64,000 nucleotides of DNA from Bradyrhizobium sp. 186. Its GTDB lineage: Bacteria > Pseudomonadota > Alphaproteobacteria > Rhizobiales > Xanthobacteraceae. Numbering within the stretch: the first letter of the stretch is position 1; each line of letters opens with the position of its first letter. The stretch is taken from NCBI RefSeq assembly GCF_023101685.1, contig NZ_CP082164.1, positions 6,634,001-6,698,000 of the forward strand, written 5' to 3'. Below are positions 53,508-62,092 of the stretch, piece after piece. The position numbers were made by a program, and so were the translations under genes. Under the pieces are notes generated by a model, which did no database searches, was not told where the DNA came from, and saw only the letters and a list, made by a program, of their open reading frames with translations.

Positions 53508-54464
53508 TTAGAGATCCAGCACCAGCCGGTCCGCGTCTGATCCGGCGACACAGATCATGAGATATCGTTCGCGTTCGTAGGGCGACAGGATCCGGTCGCG
53601 GTGCACGGGCTTACCCTCGAGCCAGCCGACCTTGCAGGCACCGCAGATGCCGCCACAGCAGGAGGTCGAGATATCGATGCCTCCTTCCTGCAAGGCAGCC
53701 AGCATGGTCTGGCCCGCACGAACCTCGATTTCGGTTCCCGTGCGCGCCAGTGACAGCGTGAAGGGCTTCGCGTCGGGATCGATGACCGGTGGCGGTGCAA
53801 CGAAACGCTCGATATGAACATTGGCTGCGGGCCACGTGGCGGTTACCCGTTCGAAATCATCGATCATGCTTTCCGGCCCGCAGCACGCGACCAGCGTCGC
53901 CGCTCCGCGCTCCCCGACCAGCGACGCGAGATCCGGACGTCCTCCCCGGGACGTGCGATGCACGACGATGCGACCGTCATCGATCAATGGCGCGAGGTGA
54001 GACGCGAGCGGCACCTCCTCGCGCGCAATCAGATGCAGCGCGAAGTCCGCATCTCCTGTCCGCGCGAGGTGCCGCGCCATCGACAGGAACGGCGTTACGC
54101 CGATACCGCCCGCGATGAACACGTAGCGCGCGATGCGCGCGTCGGACGCCAGCCCGCCGCGCGGCAGCGAGACGCCGATGACGTCGCCGATCCCGACCTC
54201 CTCGTGAAGCGCGCGCGAACCGCCGCGCCCGTCCGCCTCGCGCTTCACCGCGATGACATAACGCGTGTTGTCCGCAGGCTCGTTGCACAGCGAATAGGTC
54301 CGGACGAGACCGTTCGGCAGATGCAGATCGATGTGCGCGCCGGGCTTGAACGGCGGCAGCTCCCAATGATCGGGATCGACCAGCGTAAACACCTTGATCC
54401 CCGCACCGCCATCCTCGATGCCGGCGACAACCGTCTTGATCGTCGTTATGGGCCGCGCGCTCAT
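53508..54464 (-). CDS. Ferredoxin-type oxidoreductase (PDR/VanB family: FMN/NAD domain plus 2Fe-2S)
   Basis: 318 residues from ATG 54464. An FMN-binding barrel (RTYSLCNEPAD) and NAD-binding domain (FIAGGIGVTPFLSMA, ACCGPESMI) are followed by a C-terminal 2Fe-2S ferredoxin with CCGGICGACK and a later MICVA Cys. Moves electrons from NADH to a partner oxygenase or reductase. It overlaps the MOSC gene by four bases (ATGA), so the MOSC protein is the obvious partner. Confidence 0.9.
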   Translation of the reverse strand: MSARPITTIKTVVAGIEDGGAGIKVFTLVDPDHWELPPFKPGAHIDLHLPNGLVRTYSLCNEPADNTRYVIAVKREADGRGGSRALHEEVGIGDVIGVSLPRGGLASDARIARYVFIAGGIGVTPFLSMARHLARTGDADFALHLIAREEVPLASHLAPLIDDGRIVVHRTSRGGRPDLASLVGERGAATLVACCGPESMIDDFERVTATWPAANVHIERFVAPPPVIDPDAKPFTLSLARTGTEIEVRAGQTMLAALQEGGIDISTSCCGGICGACKVGWLEGKPVHRDRILSPYERERYLMICVAGSDADRLVLDL

Positions 54465-54982
54465 GCCGCGTTCCGCACGGTGTCGCCGACCCTGACGATG
54501 CCGCCTTGCAAGATCCTGCAATTGAGGCCCGAGCGGTTGATGAGCGGATCGAAGATCGCCTTGCCGGTGATCTCCTCGATATGCCGGCATGGAATCGACA
54601 ACCGGGTTGCTTCCAACAGGGTCTCACCTAACCAGAAGCGGCGGCCGACGAGGTGGTTCAACGGGACGCCCTCGACCGTCACGTTGCGTCGATGCTCCTC
54701 AAGGCCGAGCTCGATTCCCGCGTCACGCTTGAGCGCGACCAACGTCTCGAGCTCGAACAGGGTGACCTGCCGGCCCTCTTCGGGCTTGTGCGAATAAAAT
54801 CCTTCCTCGCGCCCGATCATGTAGCGGTCGCCCTCGATCCCTTTGCCGGCGACCAGGGCAAGCTCCTCCATCGCGCGCATCGGCAGGAACGCGCGCGGGG
54901 CGAGATGGAGGAAGCGGACCAAGCCAGTCCAGCCGAGGCGTGCTGTGCTATGCGCCGAGCCAGCGTCTATCTCATCGAGCAT
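54461..54982 (-). CDS. MOSC domain protein
   Basis: 173 residues from ATG 54982. MOSC core with GKGIEGDRYMIGREEGFYS, RRNVTVEGVPLN, and an active-site Cys in SIPCRHIEE, followed by NRSGLNCRIL. MOSC proteins carry a molybdenum cofactor and reduce N-hydroxylated compounds (YcbX, YiiM, mARC). Coupled directly to a flavin/2Fe-2S reductase, it parallels E. coli YcbX, where the two parts are fused. Confidence 0.9.
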   Translation of the reverse strand: MLDEIDAGSAHSTARLGWTGLVRFLHLAPRAFLPMRAMEELALVAGKGIEGDRYMIGREEGFYSHKPEEGRQVTLFELETLVALKRDAGIELGLEEHRRNVTVEGVPLNHLVGRRFWLGETLLEATRLSIPCRHIEEITGKAIFDPLINRSGLNCRILQGGIVRVGDTVRNAA

Positions 54983-55037
54983 GACAGAATCCTTGTGGGA
55001 AGCGAAGGCGCGCCGCAAGAAGCGGCGCGCCGCGGGA

Positions 55038-56351
55038 TCACGTCAATTCCTTGTTCGCCATCTCCGGCGCGAACGTGGTCGCAGTCGCTGTGATGGCCGC
55101 ACAGCCGATCAGCAGCAGCGAAACCGGCCAGGTGGCACCGCCGCTCCAGGCCATCAGAGAGGCCGCAATCAGCGGCGTCAACCCGCCGCTCAAGGCCGCA
55201 CCGACCTGAAACCCGAGCGAAGCCCCGCTGTAACGCAGGCGGGCGGAGAACAGTTCGGAGTACCAGGGCGCGCCGATGCCGAACATCACCATCTGGCCGA
55301 AGGTGATCGCGACCACGATGGTGCAAATGACGATGGTGGGATCGCGGGTATTGAGCAGCCAGAACAGCGGGAAGGCAAACAGCGCCGAGAACAGGCAGCT
55401 CGCATAGAACATCGTCTTGCGGCCGAGCAGGTCGGACAGCCAGCCGAACAGCGGAATGGCGAACAGCGCGACCAGCGATGCCGCGAAGGCGCCGTTCAGC
55501 ACCACCGCGCGAGACAGGCCGAGATTGGCCGTGGCGTAGGACATCACGAACACGCCGCCGATGCTGGCATAGGCGATCTCGGAAATCTTCAAGCCAACCG
55601 CGGTAAAGAAGGGCCTGCGGTGATGCTTGAAGATCTCCACCACCGGCAGCTTCGCGACATCCTTCTTGGCCTGGACCTGACGAAAGGCGGACGTCTCCTC
55701 CATGTTGAGGCGGATGTAGAGACCGACGCCGACGAGGACGATCGAGATCAGGAACGGGATGCGCCAGCCATAGGTCATGAAGTCGCTTTCCGGCAGGCTC
55801 GCCACCAGCGCGAACATGCCGATCGCGGCGAGATTGCCGATGGGGTTGCCAACCTGCACCATGCTGCCGAGCAGGCCGCGGCGGTGCGTCGGGCAGTTCT
55901 CCACCACCATGAGCACGGCGCCGCCCCATTCACCGCCGAGGCCGATGCCCTGGAGGAATCGCAGGCCGATCAGGAGCAGTGGCGCGGCGATGCCGATCTG
56001 CTGATAGGTCGGAAGCAGACCGATCAGGAAGGTGCCGATGCCCATCACCATGATGGTGATCGCGAGCATCGCCTTGCGGCCGACCCGGTCGCCGTAGTGA
56101 CCGAAGATCGCAGCGCCAAGCGGCCGCGCCAGGAATCCAACCGCGTAAGTGCCGAAGGCCGCGATCGTGGCGAGCGTGGGATTGCCGGCAGCGAAGAAGA
56201 CCTTGTTGAAGACCAGCGCGGTCGCGGTGCCGTAGATGAGGAAGTCGTACCATTCGACCGCAGTGCCGATCACGCTCGACCACACGATACGTCGCAAGTT
56301 CGCCGTCTCGTCCGGCGCTACATTCAGGGCTACGTCGTCTGCTACGGTCAT
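55038..56351 (-). CDS. MFS metabolite:H+ symporter (MHS family)
   Basis: 437 residues, 12 hydrophobic helices. MHS landmarks: SSVIGTAVEWYDFLIYGTA, GHYGDRVGRKAML, RFLQGIGLGGEWGGAVLMV, and GWLSDLLGRKTMF in the second half. Family members import organic acids such as citrate, alpha-ketoglutarate, shikimate or betaine with protons. It is divergent from a XRE-cupin regulator, which probably controls it. Confidence 0.9.
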   Translation of the reverse strand: MTVADDVALNVAPDETANLRRIVWSSVIGTAVEWYDFLIYGTATALVFNKVFFAAGNPTLATIAAFGTYAVGFLARPLGAAIFGHYGDRVGRKAMLAITIMVMGIGTFLIGLLPTYQQIGIAAPLLLIGLRFLQGIGLGGEWGGAVLMVVENCPTHRRGLLGSMVQVGNPIGNLAAIGMFALVASLPESDFMTYGWRIPFLISIVLVGVGLYIRLNMEETSAFRQVQAKKDVAKLPVVEIFKHHRRPFFTAVGLKISEIAYASIGGVFVMSYATANLGLSRAVVLNGAFAASLVALFAIPLFGWLSDLLGRKTMFYASCLFSALFAFPLFWLLNTRDPTIVICTIVVAITFGQMVMFGIGAPWYSELFSARLRYSGASLGFQVGAALSGGLTPLIAASLMAWSGGATWPVSLLLIGCAAITATATTFAPEMANKELT

Positions 56352-56363
56352 CGATCTCTCCAA

Positions 56364-56708
56364 AAAGTACCGGCGCCTGGGAAAAGCAGTTGGCTCTGTC
56401 CGTGGAGCCCATCGGCAGCCAGGAACGTCAAAAATCGATCATGTTTACTGATGGAAATCAATGACACCGAACGCGGCAAATGCCGCACAGAACGGCATAA
56501 CGCGTGAATTGCACTATTTTTCAGCTGAATTCAGCGATATTCCAACCGATTTGCTCACAATATCCGCGACCCTGCTTGAAATTTCTGCGCAAAAGTTTTC
56601 CTTGGGAATACACCTGCCTGCGACCCGGAAAGGGAGCGTGCGCCGCCGGGCTGGCAGTCGGGCGGCATCTGTTGCAAAAGAGAGATCAGCAGTTCGGGAG
56701 ACTCATGC
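56364..56708. promoter_or_regulatory. Divergent promoter region between symporter and XRE-cupin regulator
   Basis: 345 bp without genes, AT-richer than the surroundings. A short inverted repeat GCGGCA-AA-TGCCGC lies at 56473-56486 and could be the regulator's operator. No clear -35/-10 pair chosen. Confidence 0.5.
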
Positions 56709-57272
56709 GTGCTTGACGTCAGCAAAGCGGCAGCCGTTGGGGCCAACATTCGCCAGGCGCGGATAGCTAAGGGCCTGACGCTGGACCAGCTCGCCAAGCA
56801 GAGCGATCTCACGCGCGGCTACATCTCGCTGGTCGAGCGGAACCTGAAGATCCCTTCGCTCGCCGCCCTGCTGCGGATGGCCGCCGCGCTCGAGGTCAAT
56901 GTCGCGAACTTCTTCGACCCCAACGCCGAGCCCGCGCCGCGCTACACCCTGTTCCGCCGTGAAGGCGGCAACGTGCCGCTGTTTCAGGACACTTTTGGCG
57001 TGGTCCCGCTGGCAACTGGCCGCACCCGCAAGATGATGGAACCGTTCCTGCTGAGCCCGCCGCACAAATCGGCGACGCGCGCCTCGCATGCGGGCGAGGA
57101 GTTGCTGTTCGTCATCAACGGCAAGATCGCGATCAAGCTCGATGGCGAAGAACTTGTCCTCGGCAAGGGCGATTGCCTGTATTTTTCAGGCGAGACACCG
57201 CACGAGGTCAGGAGCCTCGGCCGGCAGAAGGCAGAGGTCCTGGTCGTCGTGGCCCAGACCCCGGCGGCATAA
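56709..57272 (+). CDS. XRE-family transcriptional regulator with cupin domain
   Basis: 187 residues from GTG 56709. Residues about 10-68 form an XRE helix-turn-helix (IRQARIAKGLTLDQLAKQS, TRGYISLVERNLKIPSLAAL). Residues about 95-180 form a cupin (HAGEELLFVINGKIAIKLDG, YFSGETPHEVRS). Such regulators (PuuR/SutR-like) sense a small ligand and repress or activate an adjacent transporter. Divergent orientation to the MHS symporter fits this. Confidence 0.9.
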   Translation: MLDVSKAAAVGANIRQARIAKGLTLDQLAKQSDLTRGYISLVERNLKIPSLAALLRMAAALEVNVANFFDPNAEPAPRYTLFRREGGNVPLFQDTFGVVPLATGRTRKMMEPFLLSPPHKSATRASHAGEELLFVINGKIAIKLDGEELVLGKGDCLYFSGETPHEVRSLGRQKAEVLVVVAQTPAA

Positions 57273-57293
57273 CGCCGGGGCTTAGCACCAGGC

Positions 57294-58508
57294 TTAACGG
57301 AACCAAAAGAAGCGCCCGGGCGGCGGCGGAATCGGTTCGGGCGGACGCGGCCGCTTCGGGCGCTGCGGTTTTGGCGTCGGTTCGGCCGACGAGGTGGTCT
57401 CCGCTCCCGGCGCGGTCTCGCTTCCCGGCACCCTCACCGACAGCAGCAAGTTCGACTCGTGCATGCGCCACCGATAGCCGACGCCGAAGTCGATCGGCTG
57501 CGCGCGCGTGAACAATTCCGCGTAACGCTCCTGATAGCGGCCGGGGAATTCGCTGATCGGTCCGAGATAGCGGCCGAACGGGAAGAACCGCCATTGCCGC
57601 GCATTGTAGTTCGCAAGCGGAACGCCGGAATCGTCCTGGAGGATGGTCGCGCTGTTGGCGAGCAGCCAGTCGCGAACGGTGGTGAAGTTGCCGGAGTGCA
57701 GCAGATAGGACGCGCTCTTGATCAGGCTGTTGCCGGGTCCCAGCGTCTCGCAGAACTTCAGGAAGCCCGCCGCGCGTGCGCCGGGATTGGAAAGATCGGT
57801 CGAGAAATAATACAACGTGCGCGCCTCGCCGTCGCTGCCGGCAAAGTTGATGCGGACGCCGCGGGTGACGTTCGGCCCCGGATTGTCGTTGCCAATGTGC
57901 ATCCGGCCCTTGTCGTCGAGCGCGACCATCTCGACATTGCGGATGGTCTTGCCGGAGCGCGCGAGGAAGACATAGAGGATCGGCAAGGTGCCGTTGACCT
58001 GGTTGGCATGCAGGTCGACCTTCATTTGCTTGGTGATGAAGAAGGAGAAGCTCAGGATCGATCCCAGCGAGCGTTCGACATTGTAGAGCGCGGCGCCGGC
58101 CGAACCGCGCGGAAGCCTCGTCAGGTCGGGCACCGCACCGACCGGCTCAAGCGCGCCGAGCACATAGGTGCTGGCCTTGGAATAGAAGGCATTGGCGTAG
58201 AGAAAATCCGGGCCGCTGAACATGTAGAACATGGTCGGCTTGGGCGCAGCCAGATTGACCTCGGCCCAATTGCGAATTTTCGACAATTGCCGCTGCTCGA
58301 GCTGGGCAAAGGCGCCGTCGAAGAATTTTGCGTGGCGCTGCCAGCCCGGGTCCTTTGTCAGCGGCATCAGCGGCGAGTCCGCCGAAGGCTGCATGCCTGC
58401 GAGGAAGCGCGCGGTGTCGTCGAAGGTGACCTCGGCAGCACGTGCGGACGAGATGGCCGCAGCCAGCAGGGCAAGAGCGACGGCCGCAATTCTCAGGGAT
58501 CGAAACAT
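57294..58508 (-). CDS. Secreted hypothetical protein with proline-rich tail
   Basis: 404 residues: signal peptide (MFRSLRIAAVALALLAAAIS), a large alpha-beta domain (TMFYMFSGPDFLYANAFY, SILSFSFFITKQMKVDLHAN, GRYLGPISEFPGRYQERYA) and a Pro-rich C-terminus ending PPPGRFFWFR. No recognised family. The stop of the APC permease is 2 bp before its start codon, so the two are tightly coupled. Confidence 0.82.
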   Translation of the reverse strand: MFRSLRIAAVALALLAAAISSARAAEVTFDDTARFLAGMQPSADSPLMPLTKDPGWQRHAKFFDGAFAQLEQRQLSKIRNWAEVNLAAPKPTMFYMFSGPDFLYANAFYSKASTYVLGALEPVGAVPDLTRLPRGSAGAALYNVERSLGSILSFSFFITKQMKVDLHANQVNGTLPILYVFLARSGKTIRNVEMVALDDKGRMHIGNDNPGPNVTRGVRINFAGSDGEARTLYYFSTDLSNPGARAAGFLKFCETLGPGNSLIKSASYLLHSGNFTTVRDWLLANSATILQDDSGVPLANYNARQWRFFPFGRYLGPISEFPGRYQERYAELFTRAQPIDFGVGYRWRMHESNLLLSVRVPGSETAPGAETTSSAEPTPKPQRPKRPRPPEPIPPPPGRFFWFR

Positions 58509-58510
58509 GT

Positions 58511-59878
58511 TTATTCGCGATGTGATGAAGTGGCAGCGGCGACTGGCCGCCTGCGGAAAACGGCATAAATCAACAGGCCCGAGAGCATGACGAGCATCCC
58601 CGCGAGCGACTGCACCGGCCGCTCGGTCAAAAGGTAGTACATCATGAACGCGGTCACGAGCAGGAAAATGAGAGGCGTGAACGGGTATCCCCAGGTGCGA
58701 TAGGGCCGCGGCAGGTCGGGATCGGTGATGCGCAGCTTGATGACGCCGGCGACCGTGAAGAACGAGCAAAACAGCAGTGCGAACTGGATGAAGTCGAGCA
58801 CCGCCTCGAAGCTGCGCGTGAACAGGAGCAGGTTCGAGACAGCAAGCTGGAACAGGACGGCATAGGCCGGCGCGCCGCTCACCGACCTCCGCGAGAACAC
58901 GCGCAACGCCGGAATATCCTCCCCCATCGTCATCATCACCCGCGGCCCGATCCACATCATCGCGCTAATCGAGGAGATGAGGCCGAAGCAGATCATCGCG
59001 CCGACGATCCTGCCGCCGAGGCTGCCGAAGATGGCGCTGCCGGCGACGCTTGCGACGTCGAGCTGGCCGGCGAGCGCGCCAACCGGCGTGGAGTAGAGGA
59101 AGACCGCATTCAGCGCGACGTACAGAACCAGCACGATCAACGTACCCGCGAGCAGCGCGCGCGGCAGGTTCCGCTGCGGCATGTTCATCTCGCCGATGAT
59201 ATAGGTGGCGGCGTTCCACCCCGAGAATGAATACATCACGAAGACGAGCCCTATCGCGAAGGGCGCGCTGACGATGTGAGCAAGGTCGCCGGATTGCGGC
59301 GTGAAGGAGATCGGCTGCGGCACGCCGATAACGAAGCCGGCAACCAGGAAGGCAACGATCAGCACGACCTTCAAAATGGTCGAGATCAGCTGGAAGGTCG
59401 AGGAATGCCTGACGCCGGTCAGCTGCACGAGCGACACCAGCCACACGACGGCAATGGCGAGCGGAATCGGCGGCAGATCGGGGACGACCGATTTGGCATA
59501 TTCGCCGAACGCCATCGCAGCGAGCGCAACCGGCGCAGCAAAGCCTACCGTCGCCGAGACCCAACCAGCGAGAAAGCCGAACGCGGGATGATAGGCACGG
59601 CCGAGGAAGTTGTATTCGCCGCTCGAGCGCGGAAACATCGCGCCGAGCTCGCTGTAGGAGAACACGCCGCACAGCGCCACGATGCCGCCGATCGTCCACA
59701 GCAACAGGATCGAGAAGCCCGAGGGGATATCCTTGACCTGGAAGCCAAGGCTCGTGAAGACGCCGACCCCGATCATGTCGGCCACGACGATGGCGGTTGC
59801 AACCAGAACGGAGACCCCCGACCCGCTCCCGGTCAGCCGGCCAGTCCAGGGCGCGGTTCGCGCATCTGATGCCGTCAT
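58511..59878 (-). CDS. APC-superfamily amino-acid permease
   Basis: 455 residues, about 12 helices. Helix 1 has the APC unwound motif in VVADMIGVGVFTSLGF; GVFSYSELGAMFPRSSGEY and SFSGWNAATYIIGEMNMP (helix 6 region) are typical of L-amino-acid transporters. Substrate unknown. Probably in one operon with the secreted protein downstream. Confidence 0.9.
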   Translation of the reverse strand: MTASDARTAPWTGRLTGSGSGVSVLVATAIVVADMIGVGVFTSLGFQVKDIPSGFSILLLWTIGGIVALCGVFSYSELGAMFPRSSGEYNFLGRAYHPAFGFLAGWVSATVGFAAPVALAAMAFGEYAKSVVPDLPPIPLAIAVVWLVSLVQLTGVRHSSTFQLISTILKVVLIVAFLVAGFVIGVPQPISFTPQSGDLAHIVSAPFAIGLVFVMYSFSGWNAATYIIGEMNMPQRNLPRALLAGTLIVLVLYVALNAVFLYSTPVGALAGQLDVASVAGSAIFGSLGGRIVGAMICFGLISSISAMMWIGPRVMMTMGEDIPALRVFSRRSVSGAPAYAVLFQLAVSNLLLFTRSFEAVLDFIQFALLFCSFFTVAGVIKLRITDPDLPRPYRTWGYPFTPLIFLLVTAFMMYYLLTERPVQSLAGMLVMLSGLLIYAVFRRRPVAAATSSHRE

Positions 59879-60193
59879 CGGGGGTCCTTAACCTCAGGCG
59901 TCACGCCTCGTGGGACGCATGGTGCAGCTTGGTTCAGTCAATTCAAGCAGGGTTAACAAGGGTTAAATGAGGCGCGCCCGAATAGGTATCTGCCCACCTT
60001 CTATGCACGCTTTTGGGAATAAACCCGTAGTTGACGGCCGAAAACCCTCTTCCCCTCCCACAATCGCGACACGATTACGTGGTCCTTTTGAGCGTTCCGG
60101 ATGTGGGGAAGTTTCTCCGGACACTTAACGTCACCTAAACGCCAGTCGGCTCAATTAGCCTAAACATTGCCGCTGGATCGGGGTCATGGGTGG
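59879..60193. other. Divergent intergenic region
   Basis: About 315 bp between the APC permease (minus) and the lipoprotein hydrolase (plus). It should hold both promoters. GTTAACAAGGGTTAAATGAG (59953-59972) is the AT-richest part. No repeat or RNA element recognised. Confidence 0.5.
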
Positions 60194-61513
60194 ATGGTCG
60201 GGGCCGTTCCTAACGTGAGAGCTGCCATTCGCGCCCATCGGACGACGTCCGGTGGGTGCGGTCGTGCGCTCCGGACCGGGCTGATCTCAGCCTTGGTGCC
60301 GTTGTCGCTGACGCTGGTTCAATGCGGCAAGGCGCCCAATCCGGCCGCACTCGCGGCGAACTCGCAGGCCAACGTTCAAATCGTCGCCAAGACCAATCCG
60401 CAAGTGGCAAGCGCTGATACGTTCGAGGATCGCTTCCCTGCCCCGCAGTTCAGGGAGCGCTTCCCCTCCGCGAGCGAGAGCTTCCTGCAACGGCAGATGT
60501 CGGACTTCTCGCCCAAGCGCGCCGTGCAGCAGCAGCCGGAGCAGGCGCCCTACAAGGTGGCCTCGCTCGAGCCGCAGGTCCCCTACCAGCGTCCGCCGCG
60601 TGAAGACCTGACGACGCTCGTCAGCATGAAATCCTCGGCCTTCCCGTATTTCGGCAACAACCCCGCCTCCGAGGCGCCCTTCCTCAACATCGCCAAGGGC
60701 GACCGCCGCGGCCACCGCAGCTATTCGGGGCGCGTCTACTGGCAGGACGAGACTTACAACGACAGCCGCGTGCTGATGCACGTTCCCGACCATTTCGACG
60801 TGCGCAAGCCAGGCGTGATCGTGGTGTTCTTCCACGGTAACGGCGCGACGCTGGAGCGGGACGTGCGCGACCGGCAGCTTGTGCCGCAGCAGATCACCGA
60901 TTCCGGCGCCAACGCCATCCTGCTGGCGCCCCAGATGGCCGTCGATGCCGCCGATTCCAGTGCCGGCAAGTTCTGGCAGCCCGGCGGCTTCAAGCGCTTC
61001 ATGGAGGAATCGGCCAACCACCTCGCCCGCGTCACCGGCGATCCCAACAGCGCGCGCGCTTTCGCCAACATGCCGATCGTGATCGTCGGCTATAGCGGCG
61101 GCTTCCTGCCGACCGCCTGGAGCCTCGAAGTCGGCGGCATCAGCGACCGCGTCCGCGGCGTCGTGCTGCTCGATGCCGTCTATGGCGAAATGGACAAGTT
61201 CGCCTCCTGGATCGAGAGCCACCGCTCCGGCTTCTTCGTCAGCTCTTACACCCACTACACCGCACGGCGCGACCGCGAGCTGATGAGTATGCTGCGGCAG
61301 AAGGGCATCGGCGTCTCTGAGGACATGGACGGACCGCTGCGTCCCGGCAGCGTGGTGTTCGTCGAAACCGGCGACGGTATCACCCATCGCGACTACGTGA
61401 ACCGCGCGTGGACGCAATATCCGCTCAAGGACGTACTGGTGAAGATGTCGGCGACGCCATCGCTGGCGCTGACGCGTGTTGCGGCCACCAGTTCGTCCGC
61501 ATCGAGCCGCTAG
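60194..61513 (+). CDS. Alpha/beta-hydrolase-fold lipoprotein
   Basis: 439 residues from ATG 60194. A long basic N-terminus leads to a hydrophobic segment ending LTLVQC, a plausible lipobox. After an extended linker (residues 55-150), the hydrolase fold begins: VIVVFFHGNG (oxyanion), VIVGYSGGFLP (Ser nucleophile) and GDGITHRDYVNRAW (late His). Substrate unknown; an envelope esterase is likely. Confidence 0.8.
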   Translation: MVGAVPNVRAAIRAHRTTSGGCGRALRTGLISALVPLSLTLVQCGKAPNPAALAANSQANVQIVAKTNPQVASADTFEDRFPAPQFRERFPSASESFLQRQMSDFSPKRAVQQQPEQAPYKVASLEPQVPYQRPPREDLTTLVSMKSSAFPYFGNNPASEAPFLNIAKGDRRGHRSYSGRVYWQDETYNDSRVLMHVPDHFDVRKPGVIVVFFHGNGATLERDVRDRQLVPQQITDSGANAILLAPQMAVDAADSSAGKFWQPGGFKRFMEESANHLARVTGDPNSARAFANMPIVIVGYSGGFLPTAWSLEVGGISDRVRGVVLLDAVYGEMDKFASWIESHRSGFFVSSYTHYTARRDRELMSMLRQKGIGVSEDMDGPLRPGSVVFVETGDGITHRDYVNRAWTQYPLKDVLVKMSATPSLALTRVAATSSSASSR

Positions 61514-61620
61514 TTCGATATTGCGCGGCCGGCACGCTGCAAGTGCCGGGTGTGGCCTTCAGGGCCGTGCTGAGCCGGATCAGCGACTAACCGTCCGGCT
61601 CGAACCGCAGCCCTTAATCC

Positions 61621-62001
61621 TCAGTTCTTGGGCAGCTTCGGAATGCTCTCGGCAAAGCCGTTGAAGCAGGCCAGCCGTTCGTCCTCTTCCTTGAAGAAGC
61701 GGCAATCGGCAACGCCCTTGGCCTTCGCCGGCTTGGGCTTCGGCGTCGGTGGGATCACCCCGTCGTAGCAACTGAGCCGGTCCTTGGTGCCGTCATCGAT
61801 GTCGAGGCAGGCCTGGAGCCGCACCGCGATCGATTGCGGCTTGCCCTTCGGCGCCGCAGCGGCCGGCTTGGCAGCCGCCTCTTTGGTACCCTTGGGCTTG
61901 ACCTGCACCAGGGGCTTGTCCCCCACCATCGGCGGCTTGTCGGTTTGCGCGAACGCGGCGGCTGAATAGAGCACCGCGGCAACCGCCAGAATCATCCTCA
62001 T
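61621..62001 (-). CDS. Secreted protein with two Cys-RLxC(Y/F) motifs
   Basis: 126 residues from the Met at 62001 (ATG at 62010 also possible). Signal peptide to AFAQT, a Lys/Ala/Pro linker, then two similar motifs: ACLDIDDGTKDRLSCYDG and DCRFFKEEDERLACFNGF. Each has a Cys pair and RL-x-C-(Y/F)-(D/N). This motif occurs in small periplasmic proteins and near type VI secretion components, but no secretion genes are nearby. Confidence 0.72.
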   Translation of the reverse strand: MRMILAVAAVLYSAAAFAQTDKPPMVGDKPLVQVKPKGTKEAAAKPAAAAPKGKPQSIAVRLQACLDIDDGTKDRLSCYDGVIPPTPKPKPAKAKGVADCRFFKEEDERLACFNGFAESIPKLPKN

Positions 62002-62092
62002 TTCAGTCAACCCTCTTTGGTCCCCGAGCCTCGCCTTCTAGCGCCCTCCCGCGCCGTTTGCCAAGCGCCTTACGCACAGGAAAACGCTGGCT

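Noticed and set aside
54843..56507. 554-residue plus-strand ORF opposite the MHS symporter
   Set aside because: Highly charged, repetitive shadow composition; the symporter on the minus strand is certain.
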